25,887 nucleotides of DNA, taken from contig CAZABP010000060.1 in the NCBI GenBank assembly GCA_964483245.1, forward strand, positions 1 through 25,887, in the 5' to 3' direction. The number at the start of each line of letters is the position of its first letter. Positions within the stretch are counted from its first letter, which is position 1. The position numbers and the translations under genes were made by a program. Source of the DNA: CAZABP01 sp964483245. Lineage in GTDB: Bacteria; Planctomycetota; UBA1135; UBA2386. The notes under the pieces were generated by a model, which did no database searches, was not told the DNA's origin, and worked only from the letters and a program-made list of their open reading frames with translations. Below are positions 1 to 6,395 of this stretch, piece after piece.

Positions 1-233
1 ATCCGCGCGAGGTGTTCCGCCCCGCCGTCGTGCTCGGCGCAAGCGCCGTGATCGTCGCGCACAACCATCCGAGCGGCGATCCGATGCCGAGCCTTGACGA
101 CCGCAACGTCACGGAGCGGCTGCGCAATGCCGGCGAGCTGCTCGGCATCCCGCTGCTCGATCACGTCGTGATCGGCGACGGCGCGTGCTTCAGCTTCACC
201 GGCGGGCAGACGCTGCGGATCGGCGGGGCATGA
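1..233 (+). CDS. radC: RadC-type JAMM-domain protein, 3' end only
   Basis: This is the C-terminal 76 codons of a gene that begins left of the window; the reading frame is open from base 3. The sequence shows the JAMM/MPN+ metal-binding motif of the RadC family, HNHPSGDPMPSLDD (H-x-H-x7-S-x2-D), followed by the usual RadC ending with LLGIPLLDHVVIGDG and a Ser-Phe. The upstream catalytic glutamate and any helix-hairpin-helix domain lie outside the window. RadC proteins were named for DNA repair, but their biochemical role is unsettled, and they are very common on plasmids, prophages and genomic islands. The downstream genes, also of mobile-element character, suggest an element copy and not the core chromosomal gene. 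The family call is firm; the role is not. Confidence 0.88.
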   Translation, partial: PREVFRPAVVLGASAVIVAHNHPSGDPMPSLDDRNVTERLRNAGELLGIPLLDHVVIGDGACFSFTGGQTLRIGGA

Positions 234-316
234 CGCGGAGGCATCCGCGTCCGGTGCTGAGGCGCACCGCTGAAGAGCCCCAGTAGGGCGAAACGCGACA
301 CGAAAGGAAGGCGGCT

Positions 317-973
317 ATGAAGCTGCATCGCAATGGCAAGCCGTGGCTCTGCGCGGCGAAGGAAGCGGGCCGGTACGGGACGGAGCATCCGTTCCTGATC
401 ACGTTGCGCGACGGCACGCGCGCGCTGGCGGCGACGGACGGCAGGCGGGCCGTGGTCCTGCCGGTGGAAGGCGAGGAGGGCGACACGGACGGCGCAGTCA
501 CGCGGGAGGCGATCACGGCAGCCGGCAAGGCACGGCCGAAGTCCTGCGGCGACGACGTGTACGTGCGCGCCAACGGGACGCTGGAGATCCCGGGCGGGGC
601 GACGTTCCCGCGGCCGGAGCAGGGTTCGGATGGGCAGCCGTTCGGGCGCTTCCCGCCGGTCGAGGACGTGACTCCGCGCGGCGAGCCGGAGTACCGCATC
701 ACGTTCGATGCGAAGTTCCTCGCCGAGATCGCCGCCGCCATGGGGTGCGATGCCGTCACGCTGGAGCTACACGACGACGGACTGCCGATCGTCGTGCTTC
801 CGAGCACCGGCGGCGTGCGCGACTGCTCGCCCGTGCCGGGTGCGCGCGGGCTGCTGATGCCGATCTCGGCGCCGGGATCCGGCATCGTGAAGCGGCAGGC
901 GAACCCGAAGCGCGCGGCTGCGGCTGCTGCACGGGAAGCTGCGGCGGCTGCGCAGGAAGGGGGTGCGCTGTGA
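317..973 (+). CDS. Half-size DNA sliding-clamp-like (DnaN-fold) protein
   Basis: A 218-residue protein. The ATG at 317 is preceded by a good ribosome-binding site (AAAGGAAGG, 303-311). Three stretches resemble bacterial beta-clamp (DnaN) landmarks: LAATDGRRAVVLPV near residue 36 (compare the clamp's ATDG-R-L), a FPPVEDVTP segment near 112, and ITFDAKFLAEIAAAMG with VTLELHDDGLPIVVLP ending in LLMPI (about 127-183), like the last clamp domain. A full beta clamp is about 370 residues, so this is about half size. The tail (about 190-218) is an Ala-rich low-complexity run. It leads a four-gene overlapping cluster and its TGA overlaps the next GTG. Clamp homology is inferred from motif resemblance by eye and the function is unknown. 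It might form a homo-oligomeric ring, decoy the host clamp, or be an unrelated fold. Confidence 0.6.
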   Translation: MKLHRNGKPWLCAAKEAGRYGTEHPFLITLRDGTRALAATDGRRAVVLPVEGEEGDTDGAVTREAITAAGKARPKSCGDDVYVRANGTLEIPGGATFPRPEQGSDGQPFGRFPPVEDVTPRGEPEYRITFDAKFLAEIAAAMGCDAVTLELHDDGLPIVVLPSTGGVRDCSPVPGARGLLMPISAPGSGIVKRQANPKRAAAAAAREAAAAAQEGGAL

Positions 974-1350
974 CGCGGCGCGCCCCTGCGGCGCTGCTGC
1001 GGTCGGTGGCGTTGGACGGCTACCGGCTGGAACTGTGGGACACGGACCGGAGCCGGAGCGACGGCAAGGCACTGCTCGGCTACCGGCTGAGCAAGGGCGA
1101 GGGCGACACGGTGTTCGAAGGCGAGGACTTCGGCTGCTCGCCGCTGCACGCCGTGGACTCCGACGAAACCGTGCGTGCGCTGCTCGGGTTCCTCACGCTG
1201 CGGCCGGGCGACACGGACCGGGAGTACTTCGCCGGCTACACGGCGCGGCAGCTGGCGTTCGTGGCGTCGGATGCGGAAGGCCTGTCGCTCTACGCATGCG
1301 AGGAACTTGCCATGCCGCTCCAGGATGCCGAGCACGGGGGTGCACTGTGA
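970..1350 (+). CDS. Small conserved element protein of unknown function
   Basis: A 126-residue acidic protein. The GTG start at 970 overlaps the upstream stop (GTGA), and an AGGAAGG at 954-960 serves as ribosome-binding site. The visible pattern is an N-terminal YRLELWDTDRS segment, an adjacent YRLSKGEGDTVFEGEDF segment (GYRL occurs twice), the motif SPLHAVDSDETVRALLGFL, then DREYFAGYTARQLAFVASDAEGL. No signal peptide, membrane helix or catalytic signature is evident. Its final A of TGA is the first base of the next ATG. The tight packing with a clamp-like gene and a DUF669-like gene suggests co-expression with a DNA-transaction module. I do not recognise a named family. Confidence 0.7.
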   Translation: MTRRAPAALLRSVALDGYRLELWDTDRSRSDGKALLGYRLSKGEGDTVFEGEDFGCSPLHAVDSDETVRALLGFLTLRPGDTDREYFAGYTARQLAFVASDAEGLSLYACEELAMPLQDAEHGGAL

Positions 1351-2111
1351 TGCCGCGCGCACCCGCCGGCGGGATGCCGTGCTACGTGTTCCAGGCTTCG
1401 CTTCTGTGCGAGGAGTGTGCGAGCGACGTGCGCGATGACGTGCCGTTCCCGCGCGACGCCGATCCTGAGGACGAAGCGACGTGGGACTCCGATGAATGGC
1501 CGAAGGGGCCGTACCCAGACGGCGGCGGCGAAGCGGACTCCCCGCAGCACTGCGACTGCTGCGGACTGTTCCTGTGCAATCCGCTGACGGCGGAGGGGCG
1601 CGAGTACGTGCGCGAGGCCGTGGAGGAGCATGCGCGCACCGGCCACGGGGCGTGCGCGGCGGAGTGGGCGAGGTTCTACGGGATCCGCTGCCCGCAGCCG
1701 GCCGGCGCGGAGGTGCACGAACCGGACGGGTGCTACCTGTCCGTTCCTGCGGGTACCTACCTGTGCGAGGTAGCGGAGATCCGCACGCGCACGAGCCGTG
1801 CCGGCGATGAACTCTGGTCGCTCCGGCTCGTGGTCGTGGAAGGGGAGCACACCGGACGGCACGCGGCGTACGACAACCTGGTGTGGTCGCTGCGCGGGCG
1901 CGTGCGGCTGCATCGCGTGCTGTGCGCGTTCGGCCTGAAGGCGGAGGGGCGCACCGGGATCGAGCCGGAGGACCTTCAGGGACTCCGTGCGCTCGTGGAG
2001 GTGCGGCCGGTTGCGTACACGAACGATGCCGGCGAGACGATCCGGCGCAACGAAGTGCCGTACGACGGCTACCGGCCGGTGCCTCAGCAGGGCGCAGGAG
2101 GTGCCACATGA
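1350..2111 (+). CDS. Cys-rich protein with DUF669-like ssDNA-binding-type C-terminus
   Basis: A 253-residue protein. The ATG at 1350 overlaps the preceding stop by one base. The N-terminal half carries clustered cysteines, LCEEC near residue 18 and HCDCCGLFLC near residue 66, which could bind zinc. Residues about 60-110 include an acidic, Gly-rich stretch. From about 134 on, the pattern VPAGTYLCEVAEI, LRLVVVEGEHTGRHAAYDNLV, a leucine-rich helix, and finally EVPYDGYRPVP matches the layout I know for phage DUF669 proteins, which are OB-like and proposed to bind single-stranded DNA. The stop overlaps the next start (ATGA). DUF669 proteins usually sit beside phage recombination or replication genes, which suits the radC and clamp-like neighbours. 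The Cys-rich N-terminal extension is not part of the DUF669 pattern I know. Confidence 0.68.
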   Translation: MPRAPAGGMPCYVFQASLLCEECASDVRDDVPFPRDADPEDEATWDSDEWPKGPYPDGGGEADSPQHCDCCGLFLCNPLTAEGREYVREAVEEHARTGHGACAAEWARFYGIRCPQPAGAEVHEPDGCYLSVPAGTYLCEVAEIRTRTSRAGDELWSLRLVVVEGEHTGRHAAYDNLVWSLRGRVRLHRVLCAFGLKAEGRTGIEPEDLQGLRALVEVRPVAYTNDAGETIRRNEVPYDGYRPVPQQGAGGAT

Positions 2112-2959
2112 CCCGGCGCGAACGTCTGGAGCGGAAGCTCGCCAAGCGCGAGGAGTGGGCGGACAAGGCCGGCCAGCGGGCTGCGCAGCGGTTCGACGCT
2201 GCGCGCCGGCTCGCGGACGGCATCCCGCTCGGCCAGCCGATCCTGGTCGGCCATCACTCCGAGAAGCGCCACCGGCGCGACCTTGCGCGGATCGACGGCA
2301 ACATGGCCAAGGGCTGCGAGGAACAGCAGCTTGCGCAGCATCACGCCGGCAAGGCGGACGGGCTGGCGCAGCAGCTGGAGCGGAGCATCTACTCCGACGA
2401 CCCGGACGCGGTGGAGCAGCTCCGCGCCAAGGTCGCCGGGCTGGAGCAGCGCCGCGAGCTCTGCAAGGCCGTGAACGCGGCATGGCGGAAGGCCGGCAGG
2501 CCGGCGGCGGATGCAAGCGAGGCATGGGCCGGGATCGCCGCAGCGCTCGGCCTGGAGTCGGATGCGAAGATCCTCCGCGAGGGCCGGCTCAACATGGCGC
2601 ACGACTTCATGCCGCGCGGTCCGTTCCCCGGCTACGTCACGCAGAACCTGGGCGGCGAGATCCGTCGTGCCGAGCAGCGCATCGCCGAGATCGGCAAGCG
2701 TGCGCAGCGCCAGCAGCAGGCGGAGGCGGCAGGCGGCATCGTGCTCGCTGAGCATCCGTCCGGGTACTGCACGGTCACGTTCGCCGAGAAGCCGGCGCGC
2801 GAGGTGCTGCACGCGCTGAAGGATGCCGGCTTCCACTGGAGCGGCGGCGCCTGGCACGGCAGGGGCGAGCGGCTGCCGGCGAGCGTGCGGGCGATGCTGC
2901 CGGCTGCGGAACCTGGTGCGGGTGCCGGTCCGGCAAGCGGCGAGCAGCCGGTCACGTAG
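2108..2959 (+). CDS. DUF3560-like domain protein
   Basis: A 283-residue protein, last gene of the cluster. The ATG at 2108 follows a strong ribosome-binding site (AGGAGGTG, 2096-2103) inside the end of the upstream gene and overlaps its TGA. The N-terminus RERLERKLAKREEWADKAGQRAAQRF, followed by the GQPILVGHHSEKRHRRDL stretch, is the signature I recognise for DUF3560, a family found mainly on plasmids and other mobile elements. Residues 1-115 are highly charged and helical, probably coiled coil. Near residue 217 a small domain begins with HPSGYCTVTFAEKPAREVLHALKDAGFHWSGGAWHG, which looks like a compact alpha/beta unit and may be a separate module. The tail is Gly/Ala/Pro-rich. Function unknown; no enzymatic signature is seen. 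Confidence 0.72.
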   Translation: MTRRERLERKLAKREEWADKAGQRAAQRFDAARRLADGIPLGQPILVGHHSEKRHRRDLARIDGNMAKGCEEQQLAQHHAGKADGLAQQLERSIYSDDPDAVEQLRAKVAGLEQRRELCKAVNAAWRKAGRPAADASEAWAGIAAALGLESDAKILREGRLNMAHDFMPRGPFPGYVTQNLGGEIRRAEQRIAEIGKRAQRQQQAEAAGGIVLAEHPSGYCTVTFAEKPAREVLHALKDAGFHWSGGAWHGRGERLPASVRAMLPAAEPGAGAGPASGEQPVT

Positions 2960-3138
2960 CGGCGCAGGACGGGCGCGGGGAGGTGCGGAGCAGGCCGGCG
3001 ATGGTGCCGGCCTGCTGCGTGTACGGGGGGCGCAGGGGGGCGCAGGGGACGCCCTGCGCACAGCTACCGCCGAGGTGTGAGCTGCCAACCGACTGGCTGA
3101 GCAACCGACCTGGTTTCGCCCGGCGCTCGCGGGACCAG

Positions 3139-3154
3139 CCCTGCACGTGCAGGG
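3139..3154. repeat. 16-bp perfect palindrome containing TGCACGTGCA
   Basis: CCCTGCACGTGCAGGG is its own reverse complement. Its ten-base core TGCACGTGCA (3142-3151) recurs at 3403-3412 inside a second palindrome. The two copies bracket the tRNA/tmRNA 3' end remnant at a 261-base spacing. Such sites could be protein-binding operators or accessory recombination sites; the sequence alone does not decide. Confidence 0.55.
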
Positions 3155-3297
3155 ATTCGATGCCGTCGACTGCAAAAACGGGCGATCCTGCGCGACGTGC
3201 TGCGACCCCTTGCAAAGCCTCCATTCGGCCTGTAGCCTTCGAATTCGCGACGGAATCGGTCACTCGCAATTCTCGCGGGCGCACTTTCGCAATGAGG

Positions 3298-3330
3298 AGG
3301 TCGTGGGTTCGACTCCCATCGTCTCCACCA
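3298..3330 (+). ncRNA. ssrA: tmRNA (or tRNA) 3'-end remnant, candidate attR
   Basis: The stretch contains a complete T-arm: stem GTGGG (3303-3307), loop TTCGACT (3308-3314), stem CCCAT (3315-3319). A seven-base acceptor strand CGTCTCC (3320-3326), discriminator A and encoded CCA (3328-3330) follow. The ending CTCCACCA is typical of bacterial tmRNA. The matching 5' half, with its TTCGACGG-type D region and a short tag frame with stop, is not visible upstream, so this is not an intact gene. The 3' ends of ssrA and tRNA genes are classic integrase targets that are duplicated at the far end of the inserted element. An element ending here, with the intact RNA gene at its other end, explains both the remnant and the mobile-type genes to the left. 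Whether it is ssrA or a tRNA is uncertain. Confidence 0.6.
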
Positions 3331-3363
3331 CGAAAGCCTGATCTGATCGGCCTTGCAGCCGGA

Positions 3364-3380
3364 GCTGCTCCGAGAGCAGC
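3364..3380. terminator. 7-bp hairpin downstream of RNA remnant
   Basis: GCTGCTC and GAGCAGC form a perfect seven-base stem around the loop CGA, 33 bases past the CCA end. No clear T-run follows (only a TTTT at 3393-3396), so it is a weak candidate terminator, possibly inherited from the original RNA gene's downstream region. Confidence 0.3.
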
Positions 3381-3400
3381 GTGGATGTCAGGTTTTCAGG

Positions 3401-3414
3401 CGTGCACGTGCACG
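3401..3414. repeat. 14-bp perfect palindrome containing TGCACGTGCA
   Basis: CGTGCACGTGCACG is self-complementary and shares its ten-base core with the palindrome at 3139-3154. It lies 71 bases to the right of the RNA 3' end remnant. Confidence 0.5.
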
Positions 3415-3472
3415 GGTGGCAGTCCTGCTCCCGAGCGTGGCCAAGTCCACGGACGAGGACCGATCGTCGCAG

Positions 3473-3820
3473 GTGAACGGCCAGACTTGCGTCGACCACA
3501 TCCGGACGTACGTGCGAGATGCAGCGGTCGAAGACGTCGTCCGCATGCTGCAACGGCCTTCAGGAAGGAGGCCCGACGAGGCAAGTCGGACGTTGTCGAC
3601 CTGGTTTCATGCACTGTCCGACGAGGATCGATCACGACTGCGCGAAGTCATCCAGCTTGCGAGTCATGCGGCGGTCTTCGGCTTCCTGACGTCGCTCGAT
3701 GGGACAAGACGCATCTGCGACGAGGTCCCGCCCGGCAGGTTCGAACTGCGCTTGGTCGGCGTAGACCGCGACCAACTGCTGAACGACCCGATCGCATGCG
3801 CCCTGCACGAGTTGCTGTAG
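3473..3820 (+). CDS. Small conserved hypothetical protein
   Basis: With a GTG start at 3473 this is a 115-residue soluble protein. A TTG at 3353 would add 40 residues that look like non-coding sequence (Arg-rich, overlapping the palindrome), so the shorter form is preferred, although no strong ribosome-binding site is seen. Visible pattern: an N-terminal helix with VDHIRTYVRDAAVEDVVRML, a basic RRPDEASRTL turn, WFHALSDEDRSRLREVIQLA, then AVFGFLTSLDGTRRI and a C-terminal beta segment FELRLVGVDRDQLLNDP. I recall similar small proteins, often with FGFL-x-LDG, as hypothetical genes in various bacteria, sometimes beside small accessory genes. No function is assigned. It lies directly right of the candidate attachment site. 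Confidence 0.55.
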   Translation: MNGQTCVDHIRTYVRDAAVEDVVRMLQRPSGRRPDEASRTLSTWFHALSDEDRSRLREVIQLASHAAVFGFLTSLDGTRRICDEVPPGRFELRLVGVDRDQLLNDPIACALHELL

Positions 3821-3898
3821 GCGATCCGTTCGCCCGGGCGCGCCGACGGACAGAGGAAGAACGCCTTCGTCATCGTTCCGCCAGCTAGGCTGCGGCAC

Positions 3899-4717
3899 TT
3901 GGACCCGGATCCGCTGATCTCGCACCTCGTGCTTCGCATCCCGGTGCTCGAGCGCATGCTCGACCAGCACGTGGCAGACTGCGGCGAACTGCTGCCCGAT
4001 GTGTTCATGGCAGAGCTCAGCGTCGCGGCCACCGAGTGGTTCCTTGCATCACGCGGTGCACGAGAACGCGCTCATCCGGAGCTCGACCAACTGCTGCAGG
4101 CACTGGAGTCGGCATTCGCGTCGACGCCCGCGTCCAGGGAGCTCATCGCGGGCTCGTTCCTCGAGAACCTGCCGGGGCCGCACGAGCCGGGTCACGAGAT
4201 CACGGCGCTGCTCGGTCCGGAGCTGACTGCCGAGCTGCGGCGATTGCGCACCGACCATCCTGCCGACGATGCCAGCCAACGGGGCAATGCTGGCAGCAGC
4301 AGTTCCATGCGGCCGAAGCCGTTGCTCTGGCTGGAGCGGATCGCGGTCGTCCTGATCGGCGCCGCCAGCATCGTGGTGCCGACCGCGCTCGATGAAGGTC
4401 GCACGCGGTACGACTCCCCGTTGCTGCCGATCATGCGTGAGTGCATGGAGAATCTGACCTGGCCGCGGACGTTGATGCTGCTGTACGTCGGAATCCCGGT
4501 CGGCTTTCTCACGCGCCTGGTCTGGCCGACCGCCTCGATCCTGATGGCTGCCGGCTTCGTGATCTGGTCCGGCGTCGACGCCCTTGCGGGTGGCGACCAC
4601 TCGTTGCTGCCAATCGAGTGGATCGTCTACGCGGGAATGGCAGTCGTCGCTGCAGCCGGTGTAGGGATCGGCAAGACTGTGCGCTGGCTCGTGGGGCTCC
4701 CGGTATTCGACGCCTGA
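3899..4717 (+). CDS. DUF7674-like domain fused to a four-helix membrane domain
   Basis: A 272-residue frame with a TTG start; no ATG lies near the beginning and no ribosome-binding site is evident, so the start is uncertain. Residues 1-118 resemble the small DUF7674-type domain: HLVLRIPVLERMLDQHVAD, GELLPDVFMAEL, a predicted helix with LDQLLQALESAF, then SRELIAGSFLENLPGP and ALLGPELTAELRRL. A Ser/Gly/Asp-rich linker (about 118-136) leads to four predicted membrane helices (about 142-162, 196-214, 216-236, 243-268). An in-frame ATG at 4307 (residue 137) sits exactly between the parts, so the membrane portion could be a separate gene, but there is no stop between them and no ribosome-binding site before that ATG. 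Function unknown. Confidence 0.55.
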   Translation: MDPDPLISHLVLRIPVLERMLDQHVADCGELLPDVFMAELSVAATEWFLASRGARERAHPELDQLLQALESAFASTPASRELIAGSFLENLPGPHEPGHEITALLGPELTAELRRLRTDHPADDASQRGNAGSSSSMRPKPLLWLERIAVVLIGAASIVVPTALDEGRTRYDSPLLPIMRECMENLTWPRTLMLLYVGIPVGFLTRLVWPTASILMAAGFVIWSGVDALAGGDHSLLPIEWIVYAGMAVVAAAGVGIGKTVRWLVGLPVFDA

Positions 4718-4887
4718 CGATCCACACGCGCACGTTCTGGTTGCCCGTCGGCGACGCGAGGATCGAGGTCGTTGCTCCGGGATGCGAGAAGCTGCGGAAG
4801 CGCGTCGCGATCCCACTCCCGCGCAGCCCTTCTCCGCTCCTCCTCGAATGGGATCTTGCCCGGCAGACGTAGCAGCTCGGACCGACC

Positions 4888-4907
4888 GGCGCGCGTCAGC
4901 GCGCGCC
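4888..4907 (-). terminator. 8-bp GC hairpin spanning the Kelch gene stop codon
   Basis: GGCGCGCG and CGCGCGCC form a perfect eight-base stem around the loop TCAG, which holds the minus-strand TGA stop of the Kelch gene. No T-tract follows on the minus strand, so this is an atypical terminator candidate. It may instead protect the mRNA 3' end. The flanking 4718-4887 gap holds no other supported feature. Confidence 0.35.
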
Positions 4908-6272
4908 GATCCGAAGTTCCGCGCCGTTCGAGGCCACCAGACCCAGCGTGTTCGCGGCTGGATCCTGCACGAACGCCTGCTGGTAGACGCTGAGCCCCAC
5001 GAGCTCCGGACAGTTGCACAGGCCCAGCGACACGCTGGCACTGCCGCCACTGCGCACGAGCGGGAGCGCGAGGTCCACGCTCGTGAACAGGTTGCAGCCG
5101 TCCATCCCGATCGCGCCGAGATCGAACGGCAGGCGCCAAGCGCCCCACCGCGAGTCGGAGGCGCCGAAGAACAACGCCGCCGCACCGGTGCCGGGCAGAT
5201 TCGTCACGCGGAACTCGAGCGTGTCGCCGAGCCACGGCAGCCCACGCGCGAGCGTGAGTCTTGGAATGCCTCCGGCGCCGCGGCAGCCAGCGCCGAACGA
5301 TTCGTAGCTGGCCGGATTCACCGGCGTGTACACCCAGACATCGTCGAAGCGCGATGGGTTGATCCGGCCGCCGTACAGCACGATCTCCGCGGCCGCCGGG
5401 TCATATGCCATCGCGGGCCAGTACCGCTTCGGCGGCAAGGTCGTCGTCGTGCGCTGCACCCAGTCCACGCCGTCCCATTCCCAGGTGTCGTCGAGCGGCA
5501 CCGTGCCATTGCCATCCGCCATGCCGCCGAACAGCACGACGCGCTCGCGGCGGGCGTCATAGGTGCACGCGGCCCACCAACGCAGCGGGTTCGGGAAGTT
5601 GCGCGGCGTGATCGTGAGCCAATCGACCCCGTTCCATTCCCACATCGTCGTGACGCGCGTCGAGAACGCGACGACGCGTTGGCGCGCCTGGTGCGTCACC
5701 ATCAGCGGGTAACGGATCCCGGGCTGATTCTGCGGCGCGAGCTGGGTCCAGGTCGTGCCATCCCATTCCCACGTGTCGTAGTAGTCCATGCTCGAGTCCG
5801 AGCCGCCGACCAGCAGGATGCGACCACGCACGGGATCGAACGCCATCGAGCAGTGCAGACGCGGTGCTGGAGACCTCGCCGGATTCATCAGCGTCCAGTT
5901 GGCGCCATCCCATTCCCAGGTGTCACCGTAGATCGTCGGGTACACGGCCCCGCCGAACATCACGATCCGCTTGCGCAACGGGTCGTAGGCCATCGCATGG
6001 TGCATCCGGATCGGCGGCGAAGTCGGCGGACTGGCGCGCCGCCAGACTCCGGCGCTCCACTCCCAGGTGTCGTTCAACGTTCCGGACAGGCTGTTGCCGC
6101 CGAACAACACGATGCGTTGCCGCGCCTCGTCGGTCGCCATCGCATGGCCGTGACGGTCGCTGGGGCCGCTGCCGGCCGACCTCCACTCGACCTGCGCCGA
6201 TGCGCTGCCGGAGACGAGCAGGGTGAGGCACCCTGCCGATACGGATCGCGCCACGACTTCGAGAGGGCCCAT
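4896..6272 (-). CDS. Exported six-repeat Kelch beta-propeller protein
   Basis: A 458-residue protein. The ATG at 6272 is preceded by AGGAG (6277-6281), and the frame upstream of it is spurious. A signal peptide is visible (residues 1-27, ending GSASAQ). Six Kelch-type repeats follow, each with the form (H)-x-M-A-x-D-x5-RIVLFGG-x(6-12)-D-TWEWDG-x-W; the fourth is shortened and lacks the GG, and the sixth ends DVWVYTP. Six repeats can close a propeller. From about residue 322 a different module begins with FGAGCRGAGGIPRL and carries further cysteines (CNLF, LCNCPEL). I associate this module with planctomycete exported proteins, where it may act in anchoring or sorting (inference). The likely location is the cell surface or outside; ligand unknown. 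It is divergent from the gene at 6396. Confidence 0.82.
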   Translation of the reverse strand: MGPLEVVARSVSAGCLTLLVSGSASAQVEWRSAGSGPSDRHGHAMATDEARQRIVLFGGNSLSGTLNDTWEWSAGVWRRASPPTSPPIRMHHAMAYDPLRKRIVMFGGAVYPTIYGDTWEWDGANWTLMNPARSPAPRLHCSMAFDPVRGRILLVGGSDSSMDYYDTWEWDGTTWTQLAPQNQPGIRYPLMVTHQARQRVVAFSTRVTTMWEWNGVDWLTITPRNFPNPLRWWAACTYDARRERVVLFGGMADGNGTVPLDDTWEWDGVDWVQRTTTTLPPKRYWPAMAYDPAAAEIVLYGGRINPSRFDDVWVYTPVNPASYESFGAGCRGAGGIPRLTLARGLPWLGDTLEFRVTNLPGTGAAALFFGASDSRWGAWRLPFDLGAIGMDGCNLFTSVDLALPLVRSGGSASVSLGLCNCPELVGLSVYQQAFVQDPAANTLGLVASNGAELRIGAR

Positions 6273-6395
6273 GTTGCTCCTATGCGTTGCGGGCTTGCGA
6301 GGGCGAGCGCCGCATGATAGCTCCGGGCCGTGAACGGTGAGCGGGCGCGCTCCAGGCGCACGCAACCAGGCCCCCGCTGCCCACGGAATGGCTCC

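Larger units (their letters stand above)
2960..3472. other. 513-base non-coding stretch at probable element boundary
   Basis: No convincing gene lies here. It contains G-runs with repeated GCAGGGG units (about 3024-3048), two flanking palindromes, a tRNA/tmRNA 3' end with CCA (3303-3330), and a short hairpin (3364-3380). Open frames crossing it read through the RNA-gene remnant and have no family resemblance. The change from the overlapping mobile-type gene cluster on the left to unrelated genes on the right makes this the likely boundary of an integrated element. Confidence 0.6.

Noticed and set aside
196..2223. 675-codon open frame on the minus strand
   Set aside because: It is antisense to the clamp-like and following genes, has Arg/Pro/Ala-rich composition typical of a high-GC shadow frame, and shows no domain pattern.
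3024..3050. G-run repeats (GGGGGGCGCAGGGGGGCGCAGGGG) as a G-quadruplex or CRISPR-like repeat
   Set aside because: The unit is repeated only about twice, without spacers. A quadruplex is possible by composition, but nothing around it gives it a function.
3045..3330. Complete tmRNA with GGGGACG at 3045-3051 pairing to CGTCTCC at 3320-3326
   Set aside because: The seven-base match with one wobble fits a tmRNA acceptor stem, and GCAAAAACG near 3172 looks like a tag start, but there is no TTCGACGG-type D region after the 5' end, the supposed tag frame has no early stop, and the length of 286 is short. The match may be chance in G-rich sequence.
2983..3888. 301-codon plus-strand frame across the RNA 3' end remnant
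   Set aside because: It translates through the T-arm (yielding RSWVRLPSSPP, a well-known artefact of tRNA/tmRNA ends) and conflicts with the better-supported frame at 3473-3820.
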